From the NCBI GenBank assembly GCA_022414725.1, contig CM039464.1, positions 35,228,671 to 35,292,670 on the forward strand: 64,000 nt of DNA. The letters are read 5' to 3'. The first letter of the stretch is position 1. The number at the start of each line of letters is the position of its first letter. Below the pieces are notes generated by a model, which made no database searches, was not told the DNA's origin, and saw only the letters and a list, made by a program, of their open reading frames with translations. Of the stretch, positions 52,930-64,000 are shown in pieces. This DNA is from Microglena sp. YARC. Lineage: Eukaryota; Chlorophyta; Chlorophyceae; Chlamydomonadales; Chlamydomonadaceae. A program made the translations under genes and the position numbers.

Positions 52930-55560
52930 TACCCTTCATTACTGCTTGCAATGGTGCTGCATACCTCTCACCTGATTATTGTGCTGTTGCTTATTGTCTC
53001 GCTGCTTGTAGCAGTGCTGTGTATAGCTTCATGCTTATCGTGGTGCTGCATATTGTCTTCCTGCTCGCAATGGTGCTGCGTACTGCTTACCTTATTATTG
53101 TGGTGTTACTTCTTGTCTTGCTGCTTTCAGCAGTGCTGGGTACTGCTTACCTGCTTATTGTGGTGCCGCATACTTCCGTGCTGCTTACAGTTGTGCTATG
53201 TACAGCCTTCCTTTTTGATGCTCATTGTGGTGCTGCTTACTGTCGTGCTGCTTGCAATGGCGCTGCGTACTCCTTAATGCTTATTATTGTGCTGCTTACT
53301 GTCTTGCTGCTTGCAGTGGTGTTGCTTATTGTCTTGATGCTTGCAGCACTGCTGCGTACTGCTTAATGCTGATTGTGGTGCTGCCTACTGTCATGCTGCT
53401 TGCAGTGGCGCTGCGTACTCCTCGATTCTTTTTGTTGTGCTGCTTACTGTCTTGCTGCTTCCAGTGGTGCTATGTACTGCCTTCCTGCTTATTGTGGTGT
53501 TGCTTATTGTCTCAATGCTTGCAGCGTTGCTGCATACTGCTAAATGCTTATTGCGGTGCTGCTTACTGTCATGCTGCTTGCAATGGTGCTGCGTACTCCT
53601 CGATGCTTATTGTTGTGCTGACCACTGTCTTGCTGCTTGCAATAGTGCTGTGTACTGCCTTCCTGCTTATTGTGGTGTTGCTTATTGTCTCGATGCTTAC
53701 AGCGTTGCCGCATACTGCTTAATGCTTATTGTGGTGCTGCTTACTGTCATGCTGCTTGCAATGGTGCTGCGTACTCCTCGATGCTTATTGTTTCCGTGCT
53801 GGCATACTGTCTGCTGCTTGCAATAGTGCTGTGTACTGCCTTCCTGCTTATTGTGGTGTTGCTTATTGTCTCGATGCTTACAGCGTTGCCGCATACTGCT
53901 TAATGCTTATTGTGGTGCTGCTTACTGTCATGCTGCTTGCAATGGTGCTGCGTACTCCTCGATGCTTATTGTTGTGCTGACCACTGTCTTGCTGCATGCA
54001 ATAGTGCTGTGAACTGCCTTCCTGCTTATTGTGGTGTTGCTTATTGTCTCGATGCTTACAGCATTGCCGCATACTGCTTAATGCTTATTGTGGTGCTGCT
54101 TACTGTTGTGCTGCTTGCAATGGCGCTGCGTCTTCCTTCATGCTTATTATTGTGTTGCCTACTGTTTAGCTGCTTACAGTGGTGCTGTGTACTGCCTTCC
54201 TGCTTATTGTGGTGTTGCTTATTGTCTCAATGCTTGCAGCGTTGCTGCATACTGCTAAATGCTTATTGTGGTGCTGCTTACTGTCATGCTGCTTGCAATG
54301 GTGCTGCGTACTCCTCGATGCTTATTGTTGTGCTGACCACTGTCTTGCTGCTTGCAATAGTGCTGTGTACTGCCTTCCTGCTTATTGTGGTGTTGCTTAT
54401 TGTCTCGATGCTTACAGCGTTGCTGCATACTGCTTAATGCTTATTGTTGCGCTGCTTACTGTCATGCTGCTTGCAATGGTGCTGCGTACTCCTCGATGCT
54501 TATTGTTGTGCTGACCACTGTCTTGCTGCTTGCAATAGTGCTGTGTACTGCCTTCCTGCTTATTGTGGTGTTGCTTACTGTCTCGATGCTTACAGCGTTG
54601 CCGCATACTGCTTAATGCTTATTGTGGTGCTGCTTACTGTTGTGCTGCTTGCAATGGCGCTGCGTCTTCCTTCATGCTTATTATTGTGTTGCCTACTGTT
54701 TAGCTGCTTACAGTGGTGCTGTGTACTGCCTTCCTGATTATTGTGGTGTTGCTTACTGTCTCGATGCTTGCAGCGTTGCTGCATACTGCTGAATGTTTAT
54801 TGTGGTGCTGCTTACTGTCATGCTGCTTGCAATGGTGCTGCGTACTCCTCGATGCTTATTGTTGTGCTGACCACAGTCTTGCTGCTTGCAATAGTGCTGT
54901 GTACTGCCTTCCTGATTATTGTGGTGTTGCTTATTGTCTCGATGCTTACAGCGTTGCTGCCTACTGCTCAATGCTTATTGTTGCGCTGCTTACTGTTGTG
55001 CTGCTTGCAATAGCACTGCGTACTCCTTAATGCTTATTGTTGTGATGCTTGCTGTCTTGCTGCTTGCAGTGGTGCTGTGTATTGCTTACCTGCTTATAGT
55101 GGTGTTGCTCATTGTCTTGATGCTTGCAGCGTTGCTGCGTACTGCTTAATGCTTATTGTGGTGCTGCTTACTGTCGTGCTGCTTGCAATGGCGCTGCGTC
55201 CTCCTCAATGCTTATTGTTGTGCTGCTTACTGTCTTGTTGCTTCCAGTTGTGCTGTTTACTGCCTTCCTGCTTATTGTGGTGTTGCTTATTGTCTCGATG
55301 CTTGCAGCGTTGCTGCATACTGCTTAATGCTTATTGTGGTGCTGCTTACTGTCGTGCTGCTTGCAATGGCGCTGCGTACTCCTTCATGCTTATTGTTGTG
55401 CTGCTTATGTCTTGCTGTGTCCAGTGGTGCTGTGTGCTGACTACCTGCTTATTGTGGTGTTGCTCATTGTATTGATGCTTGCACCAGTTCTGCGTACTGC
55501 TTACTGCTTAATTGTGTTGTATCTTATTGGCTTCGATGCTTGCAGCCGTGCTACGTGCTG
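52930..55560 (+). repeat. ~178-181-bp satellite built on GCTTATTGTGGTGCTGCTTA
   Basis: Marker CATACTGCTTAATGCTTATT-type sequence recurs at about 53711, 53892, 54070, 54248, 54426, 54603 and 54782, so the main unit is 178-181 bp. Each unit is itself made of ~45-bp sub-repeats (GCTGCTTGCAATGGTGCTGC-like), and the array degrades at both edges. It is open in several frames because stop codons are rare in it; the Leu/Cys/Ala/Tyr-rich translations are not genes. Confidence 0.92.
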
Positions 55561-56588
55561 CTTACAAGGTTATGCAGGTGCTGCCTGCTGTCTTGCTTCT
55601 TGCAATGGTGCCGCTTACTGCTTACTTTACTATTGTGGTGTTGCTTATTGTCTTGCTGCTTGCAGAGGTGCTGCGTACTGCTTACATGCTGATTGTGGTG
55701 TTGCTTACTGCCTCCCTGATTAATTTTTGGAGAGTAACTTACTTCCTACCTGCTTATTGTTGTGCTGCCTACTGTCTTACTTATTGCCTCGATGCTTCCA
55801 CCGCTGCGTTCTGCTCTTACAACCTGACTCACTATCTGACTCACAGCCTGTCTAACAACCTGACTTACTATCTGGCTCTTATTTATTTGCAGGGACCTGT
55901 GCTCTTATCGCTAGCAGGAATATTGCCCCCTCTCAGTGCAGGTGCGGCGCATTTTGCGTCGTTGTATAGCCAAGGGAATTAATTAACTTGATTAAATGGG
56001 CAACATTTGATTCATCTGGTACCTGACGCTCAACCTTCTAGGCCGGGCAGTTACCTGCTGGCAGCTTGCAAGTTGGTTAATCTGTTTTCACTGGGCCCTA
56101 TTAGTGTTAGCAAATTCCTGCTTACCACCATAATCTCAAATCTTCTCGTTATGCCTGAAATGCAGTCAGACTCTGTTTGTACCTCAAGACGGCACACAGT
56201 TTGGCAACTAAGTAGAGGCCATGTTAGTGACATTGAAAACTATTTAGCTTGCAAGATGGTCAATATGCAATCACATTATTGTTATACTTCATCACTAAAT
56301 TGCCATGTGTAGGCACCTGAACTAGCTTGCAAGGATACAAATATGTATTCACCTGACCCGCATGCTTCTGAAACACACCTTCATAACTAGAAACAAATCT
56401 GAATGGACCAGAACGAGCTTGCATTCACCAGACTCTCAGCCTTCTGGGCGAGTTGGCAACATCTAGGCATCTGAACTAGCTATTGGTAACTATCTATATA
56501 ATTATCAATTAACTAACACGATACCTGATTACCTGGCTGGCTTGCGAATATATGTATGAATCTCCTTCCGTGTATGCATGTCTTGCAG
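55561..56588. other. Degenerate satellite edge and unique host sequence
   Basis: Degenerate satellite to about 55870. At 55881-55890 an acceptor-like TTATTTGCAG precedes GGACCTGTGCTCTTATCGCT, open for about 29 codons. Further on, 56000-56580 is unique sequence without a gene I can support. These may be introns of a host gene ending at 56696. Confidence 0.3.
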
Positions 56589-56696
56589 GCCAAGAGGAGG
56601 GATGGATTTAATCGGAATGGCAAGATTGCTGGCATGAAGTACCTACAAATGCTGATGATGTACAGATATAGATTCAGCGAGGACGTAGAGAAATGA
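56589..56696 (+). CDS. Candidate terminal exon of a host gene
   Basis: An acceptor-like TCTTGCAG (56581-56588) is followed by 35 codons ending in TGA that read as plausible protein: AKRRDGFNRNGKIAGMKYL and MYRYRFSEDVEK. Upstream exons are not identified. The evidence is the splice-site context and the amino-acid composition only. Confidence 0.25.
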   Translation, partial: AKRRDGFNRNGKIAGMKYLQMLMMYRYRFSEDVEK

Positions 56697-57330
56697 TGAT
56701 CGGGTTGACTTGCTAGCCCCCTTCCTTCCCTCTCTATGCGGTCGGTTGTACTTGCTAGTTTTCTTCTTTGACTCTCTATGTCGTCATGTGGACTGTCTAG
56801 TCCTCTTCCTTGACTCTCCTAGCGGTTGGTTTCCTTGCTTGTCACATTCCTTGCCTCAGTGGTTAGGTTGCCACACCTCCGGCAGTTGGAGTACCTTCAT
56901 GCCTCCTTCCTTGCCTCCTATTAGGTTGGGTATACCTTGGGTTATGCAGGTTTCATATTGGACCTGATCAGACTTGTCCTACATGCTATTGACATACATA
57001 TTTGGTTGGATGCATAGAGATCCTTGTGTTAGACACTCCGAAAAATATCGAATCTGACACATGGGGTCGTGGTATATCCCTCTAAATTGTAGATGCTGTG
57101 AAATGGGGATGCTGGACGGAGAATATCCTCTCAGTAGTTGAGGATGAACAGCACTTCTTGATGGAATGTCACGTGTACTCTTAGGATTTCTTGGGGTGAG
57201 AACTTTGAAAGCACCCCGAGTGGATTTAATAGTTTATAGACTTGTTAGGGCTTACCCCTTGATTGTAAACTGACATACATGATTTGTTGCATGGATATTT
57301 TATGCTTGTAAAGTGCCCTAATCTCATTCC
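56697..57330. other. Host-type sequence, nothing supported
   Basis: Weak repeats of CTTCCTTG.CTCT...GGTTG (56720-56960) and otherwise unique sequence. I see no gene or RNA signal. Confidence 0.3.
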
Positions 57331-57740
57331 AGACTAAAGAGTTGCGCCAGACTACTGCATCCTTTGAGAAACGCATTGAACTCAACCCAGACTAAAGAGT
57401 TGCGCCAGACTACATCCTTTGAGAAACGCATTGAACTCAACCCGGACTAAAGAGTTGCGCCAGACTACATCCATTGAGAAACGCAATGAACTCAACCCAG
57501 ACTAAAGAGTTGCGCCAACTACATCCATTGAGAAACGCAATGAACTCAACCCAGACTAAAGAGTTGCGCCAGACTACATCCTTTGAGAAACGCAATTAAC
57601 TCAACCCTGACTAAAGAGTTGCGCCAGACTGCATCCTTTGAGAAACGCAATGAACTCAACCCAAACTAAAGAGTTGCGCCAGACTACATCCTTTGAGAAA
57701 CGCAATGAACTCAACCCAGACTAAAGAGTTGCGCCAGAAT
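57331..57740 (+). repeat. ~55-bp minisatellite, eight copies
   Basis: AGACTAAAGAGTTGCGCCAG begins units at 57331, 57389, 57444, 57499, 57553, 57608, 57663 and 57719. Each unit continues ACTACATCCTTTGAGAAACG then CAATGAACTCAACCC. Copies are 90% or more alike by eye. Confidence 0.95.
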
Positions 57741-58089
57741 GAACATACTATGTCCACTCTGCGACTGGACAGTCAACGCAGAATAAACGGTCCACAATCG
57801 TCCACGTCCGGATCTTCTCAATCGACGAGGACGCGTCTATTATGCGCCACTATCGCAATGCAACGCATTAAAGTTGGACGTTCGGAAAGCTGCAGTGCGT
57901 TCGAATTCTGTCAAAGAGTCCACCCACGTGGCCCTTAGTCACGTGATCACTGAGTCATGCTCTAGGGCGCGGAGCGCCTTCCGTACACCATTAGTCATTA
58001 ACCTGATAGGCGCAACTGCGCAACCGAACGGGAACCTTTACGCAACCTCGCGCAAAACGGGTCGTTCCCCGAGTGAGTAGAGGGGGGAA

Positions 58090-59882
58090 CCTGGCAGTCT
58101 TGATCAGCTCTACTGGGGGAGGTCTCATGAGTGGGTGGATACTGCCCTGTCTCAGAGTCAGTGTGAGTTGACGGAGGCTTGGTAACCATCATGATGTAGG
58201 CAATGGTAGAGTCCACAGGGATAGAGGGATTACTGGCAGGGACTGGTGAAGTTTGGGTAAGGTAGAGTCCATGCCTTTTGGGGCATGAGAGGAGCAGTTT
58301 AGTACCAGATGGTTTTGGGATGGAATGTGGCTTGAGTCTTGGATAGGTGAACTTGGAGGTCTGGGCACAGGCTGGTGGCTGCATGAATGCTAATGATGTT
58401 GGGCATGTTGCAGTCAGCAAGAAGTACATTGTCCAGGATGATCAGAGTCCTGCCATGGCCCTTGATCTTGGCCTTCCCTATCTGCTTGCAGAGGATAGGT
58501 GGAGAGTCTTGATCTGCCAGCTGCAGCTTAATAGGCTGTTGAAGGTCCTGAATGTCATGCAGATGGGAGATGTTACTTGTTGCATGAGAGTGTGCTGCAG
58601 TATCTATGATCCATTCTATCTGTAGTGCTGCCTGGAAAACTTCTCCATCTTCTATAGTGCATTCATCATCAGCACTTATTTGTCCAAAGAATGCTGTATC
58701 AGCCAGGGGGTCAGGTGGCAAGGCAAATGAAACAGACTTGCCTCTGGTTGGTGTAGCAAATCTCATGGGCTGGAGGTTGTCCTCATCCAGTGCCAGGGAC
58801 AGGAAGTTGTGTTCTTCACCCTCACTGTCAGAGTTTGGAGGTGGACTGATCACCATCAGCAACATGGGCATGGCGTCCCTGCTTGGGTATCTTCTTAGAC
58901 GCCTCCTGTCTGGACTGGTCTTCTTGGGGGTCTTCTTGTCGTCAGGATCCTTGCCATCTCCTGATCTGTTCTTGGGAGGTGACTTAGATCCATGGTCAGC
59001 TTGATCTGAGTCTGCTGGCCTGAAAGCCAGGTCAGTGTCCTCACAGGTGCACTCTCTGGAGCTATGGCCTATTCCCCCACAGTTCCAGCAGGTCATCTTC
59101 TTGTAGGAGATGGTCCTGTCTCTGAATGGGAGGTGCTTGCTGTTGAAGGGCTTCCTGGCCCTGTAGGCTGCAGCTGCCATCTCAGCCTCTTCAGGAGATG
59201 GTGTAGGGTCAACTTGCTTCACTAAGCACCAGTTGAAGAGGGCACTTTGGAGCATGGAGAAGGTGGTAATAGCAGTGGGGTTGAACTGATTGATGTAACC
59301 ATCATATTCAGAGCGGGAGTTCAGTCCCTTGACAATGAGGTTCAGGAAGGTGCTGGTAGAGACTATGTGGAGGCCTTGTATCTTGGGAATCTGGGAGTAC
59401 AGATCAGCTGCCCTGGAGAGGTAAGTCTGCAGGGATTCAGTGGAGGTCATACGTAATCCCATAATGGCAGTCAGGGTGGTATGCTCTAGCCTGCTGCCTT
59501 CCTCAGAGTACAGGGCACCTAGAAACCTGAAGGCTCTAGTGGCCATATCTGTGTTGGCATGAATGGCCTGCTGGATGCCATCTGAAACATGATCTATGAT
59601 GACCTTGAAGGCCTTGTTGTTCTTCCAGGTGGAGATCCTGTTGGGGACACCAATCCTAGGGGCAGCCGGAGCAGCCGGGTCAGCAGCCGCAACAGGAGGG
59701 TAACTAACGTCATCAGCAGGGTAACCATCAGAGTCATTAGGCTCGCCAGCGACCACCGCTTGTTGGCAGTCGAAAGCAATGGCAATGGTATCCCTATCTG
59801 ATTTGAGGGCGAGGAGGATATTCTGCCTGGCGCTGCGCCAGTTGTAGAGGTTGTTACCGGTGAATATTTTGGGAGGTTGCAT
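58090..59882 (-). pseudogene. Ty1/copia Gag-protease relic
   Basis: The open frame 59882-58299 (527 codons) is Gag: FTGNNLYNWRSARQNI near the start, a CCHC zinc knuckle CWNCGGIGHSSREC at about residue 280, then an acidic/basic linker and the copia aspartic protease region (WIIDTAAHSHATSN, where DTGA-type is expected). A frameshift near 58310 leads to a GAG-pre-integrase-like segment (LLLSCPKRHGLYL). Similarity ends near 58090, so integrase, reverse transcriptase and RNase H are gone. The protease Gly to Ala change plus truncation mark it as dead. Confidence 0.8.
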
Positions 59883-60039
59883 TGTGAGGTCTTCTGTGTA
59901 GGAGTCTTGGCGTTGTAGGTCGGAGTGTTGGGATAGGGGGAGTTACGAGGGCGGGGCAGGGGAAGAGGGGATGGAGTGTGTGTGGGAATCGGCGATCCAA
60001 AGGGATCCAGCGGATTACTGGGGGGTGAACGTTGCCAAG

Positions 60040-60623
60040 CGGCAATGTTCGACGACAGAAGCTTCTCTTAAGCTGGAGGCGTAGACAAATTGATCGTCTG
60101 AGATCAATACAGCACTGTGTGGGTCTCGGTGAGGGCGTCGTCCTATACTCACTTCATTTCGGTGACTTGTGGTCGCTCTTGCTTGCTCCAGTCGTAGGAC
60201 GCAGTGGCAGATCCAAGGATTCTTGGTAGGAAGCGGCAGGCGGAGCAGCGGGAAGTAGGATCCGCACAGGGAGTCCAGGTGCTTAGTTAAAACTCGGGCC
60301 TTCGACAAGTCAGAGGGGAACTGAATCCGAACGCGGAAATCAGCGGCTGTTCTTCGTTAGCGTCTAAGGATGGCGCACATAACCTGTTAATGTAAGATTG
60401 TTACAACGGCATAGGCTCGATAGAGGAGAAGATGCTATTAAGCGCAACAGGCGCAATCATATAGAATAGAGATGTGTACTGCAGGGTACTGCAGTCACGT
60501 GCAGGCCACAGCTAGCCTGAGGCCTGGCGGCAGGCAACACGGTACCAGGAGGGAAAGGTACCGGTGTGCATTATGCCGACTCAGGGACTGATATATAAAT
60601 CAGTCAATAACAACTCCAACATC
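60040..60623 (-). repeat. Possible 5' LTR of the copia relic
   Basis: Read on the minus strand, sequence starting TGTTGGAGTTGTTATTGACT at 60623 followed by a TATATA box (about 60590-60597) looks like the start of a copia 5' LTR. A possible end CA lies near 60046, about 160 bp before the Gag start. No second LTR remains, so this cannot be confirmed within the window. Confidence 0.35.
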
Positions 60624-60624
60624 C

Positions 60625-60900
60625 CACGTGCCTCCATCTTCCCACTTACCCCCCACCTCCCACCCGCCTACATCCTCCCACTTCCGACCTGAATCCCACA
60701 TCCCACGTGCCTCCATCCTCCCACTTACCCCCCACCTTCCTCCCACCTCCTACCTGACTCCCACATTCCACCACCACACACCCCACCAACCACACAACCC
60801 TCAACCACCCATCCACCAGCCACATCACCCCAACCACCAGCCACTCAACTCCTCCCACCTGCCATATCACCCCTCCCCACCAGCCACGCCACCAACACCA
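60625..60900. repeat. CCCACC-rich simple repeat
   Basis: Repeats such as CATCCCACGTGCCTCCATC and TTCCCACTTACCCCCCACC, then CCACCAACCAC-type sequence. Pro/His/Thr-rich frames here are compositional artefacts. Confidence 0.85.
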
Positions 60901-61308
60901 GCAAGATCACCACCACCACCAGGTTCTTCCAACCATGCAGCTGCGTCAGCTCCATTCTTCACGGCATCTTCCAGCCAACGCAACACAGCAGAGGTTTTCC
61001 CTGCGTTGAGCTTGGCGCGCACCCATCGCCTGATCTGATTGAGAGAGGTCAAATCTTTAGCTTTACGAGCTTGCACCTGGCTCCACCATTTTGCTGCCAT
61101 AGCCTGTCCCTTGCTCTCCTTGGACGCCACTTTCAGCATCTTCTCTCCTGGTGCAAAGATGGGACCACACAGAGGAAGAAGAACAGAGATGTGCCATTTC
61201 TTTTCATTGAACTCTTTTACGAAGCCTTGCCTCCATCCCGTATCCTTGGGGTCTCTGCTGGCAAGGGGAGGCCTGCCGTCAAGTCCCTTATACCACTCCT
61301 CGTGAGCC
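60867..61308 (-). CDS. Candidate host exon, ~147 codons
   Basis: On the minus strand, after an acceptor-like CATTGTAG (61316-61309), a frame stays open and reads as ordinary protein: HEEWYKGLDGRPPLAS, DTGWRQGFVKEFNEKKWH, KESKGQAMAAKWWSQVQ, IRRWVRAKLNAGKTSAVLRW, ending in a Gly-rich stretch where the simple repeat begins. The family is not recognised. It could be an exon of a host gene or part of a repeat-associated gene family. Confidence 0.4.
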
Positions 61309-61329
61309 TACAATGATGCAAATAGGAGT

Positions 61330-61690
61330 GATAAGATGGCAAAGACTTGAGCAAGGTAGGACAGAGCAGGGTAGGAGAGTACATGGTAGGACAGGCTAGG
61401 ACAGAGCAGGGTAGGACAGGCTAGGAGAGAGCGGGGTAGGACAGTGTAGGAGAGAGCAGGGTAGGACAGGCTAGGACAGAGCAGGGTAGGAGAGAGCAGG
61501 GTAGGACATGTTAGGACAGAGCAGAGTAAGAGAGAGCAGGGCAGGGTAGGACAGAGTAGGACATGGTAGGACAGAGCAGGGTCAGAGAGAGCAGGGCAGG
61601 GTAGGACAGGGTAGGACAGAGGTGTGTAAGGGACAGCAGGGCCGGGTAGGACAGAGCAGTGTAGGACAGAGCATTGTAGGACAAAATCCA
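61330..61690. repeat. GGGTAGGACAGAGCA simple repeat
   Basis: About 25 irregular copies of GGTAGGACA(G/T)AGCAGGGTAG with period near 10-20 bp. Its minus-strand Cys/Pro/Leu/Ser-rich frame is not a gene. Confidence 0.92.
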
Positions 61691-61742
61691 AGTTCATGCA
61701 TACAAAATTGCAAATGACCTGAGTCATGGACAGTTCACACTC

Positions 61743-62441
61743 CTAAGAGAAGGGCCACTGCTTCAAAGGCTTGTCGTTGGCAAAGGTGAGGGTTGCACCC
61801 TCAGTTGGAGCTGGCTGGACTTCCAGAGCTGAAGCAACCCGGGCTGTCACCGCCTCTCTACGCCGCTTGCGGCCCTCCTCATCTGTTATGTGATCGTTAA
61901 ATCAATTGTGCGACCCCGTGGAAGCGTTTGAATATTTATTCGAGACAGATGTCCCAGAAGCTTCCCGACAGATGTCCCAGAAGATCCAGTCCCTCCCTTC
62001 ATCTCCCCCAAATCTTCCAAGTCCCTCCCCGCGACCTTGTCTCCCCGCAACCAACCTTGTGCCCCCCCCACTAATCTAAAGAAATGGCCTGCAGTTTTCT
62101 CCATTCACGCTGTTAACAAAGCCAAGCATTATTCAGACTCCGCTGCAGCACTCCCTCGTCAACTTGAGGAAGTCCTGGTCGGGCTACCTGAAGCCTTGGG
62201 CTGCGTCAGTGAGCAGGTTCGCGACCAGATCCCAAGGTTGCTGTTGCGCCAATGAAATCCCGTGAATGAGATGATGATGCACCCAGCCCAGCATCTGGCT
62301 TGCCCACTTGTCGTTGCGATCCACCCCGAACAGTCGCAAGGCAGTGATTAAATGATGCGCAGGAAATTCACGAACATCAGCTCTAGCAGCTCGACACAAC
62401 CGATGATTAGTTCCATAGCTGCAGCGTTCAAATTCGCGCAT
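61743..62441 (-). other. Two further exon-like segments (unlinked)
   Basis: Segment 62441-62191 starts MREFERCSYGTNHRL, contains HHLITALRLFGVDRNDKWAS and HGISLAQQQPWDLVANLL, and ends at a donor-like CAG/GTAGCC. Segment 61882-61743 follows an acceptor-like ATAACAG and reads EEGRKRREAVTARVASALEV to a TAG. The phases of the donor and acceptor do not agree, so I do not join them. They may belong with the exon at 60867-61308. Confidence 0.3.
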
Positions 62442-62623
62442 TGAATGTTCATATTCGAACGACTAGGAAGATATTCCGCGCTTTCTGTCGCGCTGGCATT
62501 GAGCCTACCATCTAGGGGGAACGGTCGGGAACGGTTAGGGTTTCAAGGAAAAGAAAAGAAAAGCAGTACGCCAATTCGGCGTGATTAAGGAAGCTGTCCA
62601 AAGGGGGTCCTCGGACAACACCA
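62442..62623. other. Spacer next to LINE relic
   Basis: Unique sequence, with no gene seen. It may contain the 3' untranslated end of the LINE relic on the minus strand. Confidence 0.3.
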
Positions 62624-63464
62624 TCAAACCGGGGGGGTGGCTAGGGGGGGCGGTACCCCCCGATAGCCGGTGGCGGAAGAAGGAGTGTGGGACGAGTGTG
62701 TAGCAGATTCCATGCGCCGGCGGGTACACACAATGGTATGTGCGCATCGGACTGCATGCAGGTGGAGGGAGTGGAGGAGGCGGGTGGTGTCAGTAGGATG
62801 GATACCGAGAGAAGAAAAATGGGAATAAGGGAGGCGAAGAGGGTACCGAAGGAGCCGAGGATGATGGGGTCCGGGAGATGACCGCCAACCAGCAGCGAGA
62901 AGAGCCGAACGGAGGGTGGAATGCTGAGCGCGTTTAATGGCAAGGGTGGTATGATAGCGGGCGTCCCAAGTGTATGTGAGTTCACAGAGATAGACAGTGT
63001 GGGCGGCCTGGAGGGTGGAAAGTTCTGACGGGGTGAGGGTGGCGTCGTGGGAGGGGGCGTCAAAAGGGGAGAGACCGGAAAGGAAGAGGATATCGGGGCG
63101 CAATTTGGCGACAGGGGTACAAGAGCAAGGGTGGAGGCATGCACAAGTGGGTGGGAGGTGTGGGAGGAGCCAAGGGGGTAGGCGGGTGTTGGAGACACCG
63201 AGTGGGAGGGCGTTTCTCGAAGATGCGTCAACATAGAATGTGGAGCGGCCGAGGGAGCCAGCACATATGGCGTCATAGATTTGAAGGACAGCGGCGTTGT
63301 GTCGGGCAATATAGAGGGCAGCGAACTTCGGGTGGGAGCATGAGGCAAGAAGATGTGTCATGGGAGTGGCAAAAATGGCAAGATCCATCGAGGATGGGTG
63401 GGTTGCATTGAGTATAGGGTTCGGGGGGTATGCGTTTGTGAGGGACAGAGGCCGTCCAAAACAT
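62624..63464 (-). pseudogene. LINE reverse-transcriptase C-terminal relic
   Basis: On the minus strand the start reads CHFCHSHDT (zinc-knuckle) in one frame and continues after a frameshift with THLLASCSHP, ALYIARHNAAVLQIYDAI and KLRPDILFLSG. The Cys-His knuckle followed by a RHN...V..I segment and RPDI is the usual tail of reverse transcriptase ORFs in algal LINEs. The rest of the frame is Leu/His/Ser/Pro-rich. The catalytic reverse-transcriptase domain is not in the window. The assignment is from remembered patterns. Confidence 0.55.
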
Positions 63465-63483
63465 GTTGAAACGGAATTTGAGG

Positions 63484-64000
63484 ATTACATTACATTACAT
63501 TACATGTTAAAGTCTACTTGACACCGCGAGGGTGTATGAGACTCTGTGCTTTAAACAAAAAGAAAAAGCACCCACAAAGCAAAAAACCCCATTACATCAG
63601 GGGTGTGTCGAGGACAAACAAACCAAACTCCCAACCACCGTTTTGGTGGCGTAGGTATTAAACCCCTTAGAGCAGGACCCAGATCTCAACCACTTACAGT
63701 GGCGGAGGTAAGAAGCTAACAAATGAGAAGTCTCAAGAAGAAAAAAAAGGGATAATAAATTACGGTGCCACTAAGCAGTCCAGGGCTTCCTGTCTTGCTC
63801 TTCTACAAGTAGAAAGATAGTCGGCTAGGTTGCTCCAAAAAGACTTAGTGCCATTTCCATTCATAAAGGTTCTGAATGTGGAATCGCAGAATTCCACATT
63901 CCATACGGTTAAGTCGGTATCCTCATGGACATGCCTATAAATATCTGTAAACAGATTCTGGTAGCGGAGGCGAATATCATTATAAAAAGGGCACTCAAAC
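63484..64000 (-). mobile_element. 3' end of a LINE with (TGTAA)n tail
   Basis: On the minus strand, an open frame entering from beyond 64000 reads FECPFYNDIRLRYQNLF and SFWSNLADYLSTCRRARQEA and stops at TAA 63760-63762. About 250 bp of 3' UTR follow, ending in four ATGTA/TGTAA units (63484-63506). The E/DCPxY...R..Y..LF and W..LA.YL..CR..R patterns are the typical end of a LINE polyprotein, and a short tandem 3' tail is typical of such elements. It is 5'-truncated by the window edge. Confidence 0.6.

Noticed and set aside
52885..55982. Many overlapping Leu/Cys/Tyr/Ala-rich frames
   Set aside because: They are translations of a 178-181-bp satellite in several frames at once.
62641..63348. 235-codon Ser/Pro/Leu-rich minus-strand frame
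   Set aside because: Alternative frame over the LINE relic; the other frame has the RHN and RPDI signatures.

Overview
This window looks like a chromosome segment of a microbial eukaryote, plausibly an alga, that carries DNA of two different large DNA viruses. The eukaryotic side is shown by a Ty1/copia Gag-protease relic, two LINE reverse-transcriptase 3' ends, spliced-looking exon candidates and kilobases of satellite and homopolymer-rich DNA. A short TTTAGGG-type tract is compatible with the green lineage, but I cannot name the host species.

Region 1 (about 0.8-37.06 kb) reads as an endogenised nucleocytoplasmic large DNA virus (giant virus). It has closely packed, intron-less genes on both strands: aquaporin, a membrane-anchored virion-type protein with a Gln-Ala tract, full-length topoisomerase II, a probable VETF/A7L-like early transcription factor large subunit, an IS607-type transposon with a TnpB/Fanzor-type nuclease, a discoidin-like protein, a DUF5760-like protein, a Ulp1-like cysteine protease, a YqaJ-type exonuclease, a RING-finger tail-anchored protein, a fibre-like protein, and several unknowns. 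Topoisomerase II, aquaporin and the fibre gene are open. The transcription factor, protease, exonuclease, F-box-like, discoidin-like and 36.5-37.06 kb genes carry frameshifts and/or in-frame stops, so the insertion is decaying or the assembly has indel errors there. At least three families of short dispersed repeats fill the spacers.

Within Region 1, positions 9003-17411 hold an 8.4-kb block flanked by a perfect 13-bp terminal inverted repeat. It splits a small Cys-rich viral gene (5' part 8938-9015, 3' part 17412-17918). The block contains almost only tandem repeats, including twelve 181-bp units followed by about four diverged units of the same sequence in opposite orientation.

Region 2 (about 37.07-45.99 kb) is visibly more AT-rich and reads as a decayed Polinton-like virus or Polinton/Maverick-type element. 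It has a retroviral-type (rve) integrase, a very long gene combining a PolB-like region with an SF1 helicase, an S74-chaperone fibre protein, and a double-jelly-roll-type major capsid protein. Almost every gene is frameshifted. Its right end is lost in an assembly gap of exactly 1000 N (45995-46994).

Region 3 (46.99-64.0 kb) is host-type DNA: a pyrimidine/purine-rich macrosatellite with poly-G tracts, a 178-181-bp satellite, a 55-bp minisatellite, a truncated copia element, a few exon-like open segments and two LINE fragments. I found no rRNA, tRNA or CRISPR array.
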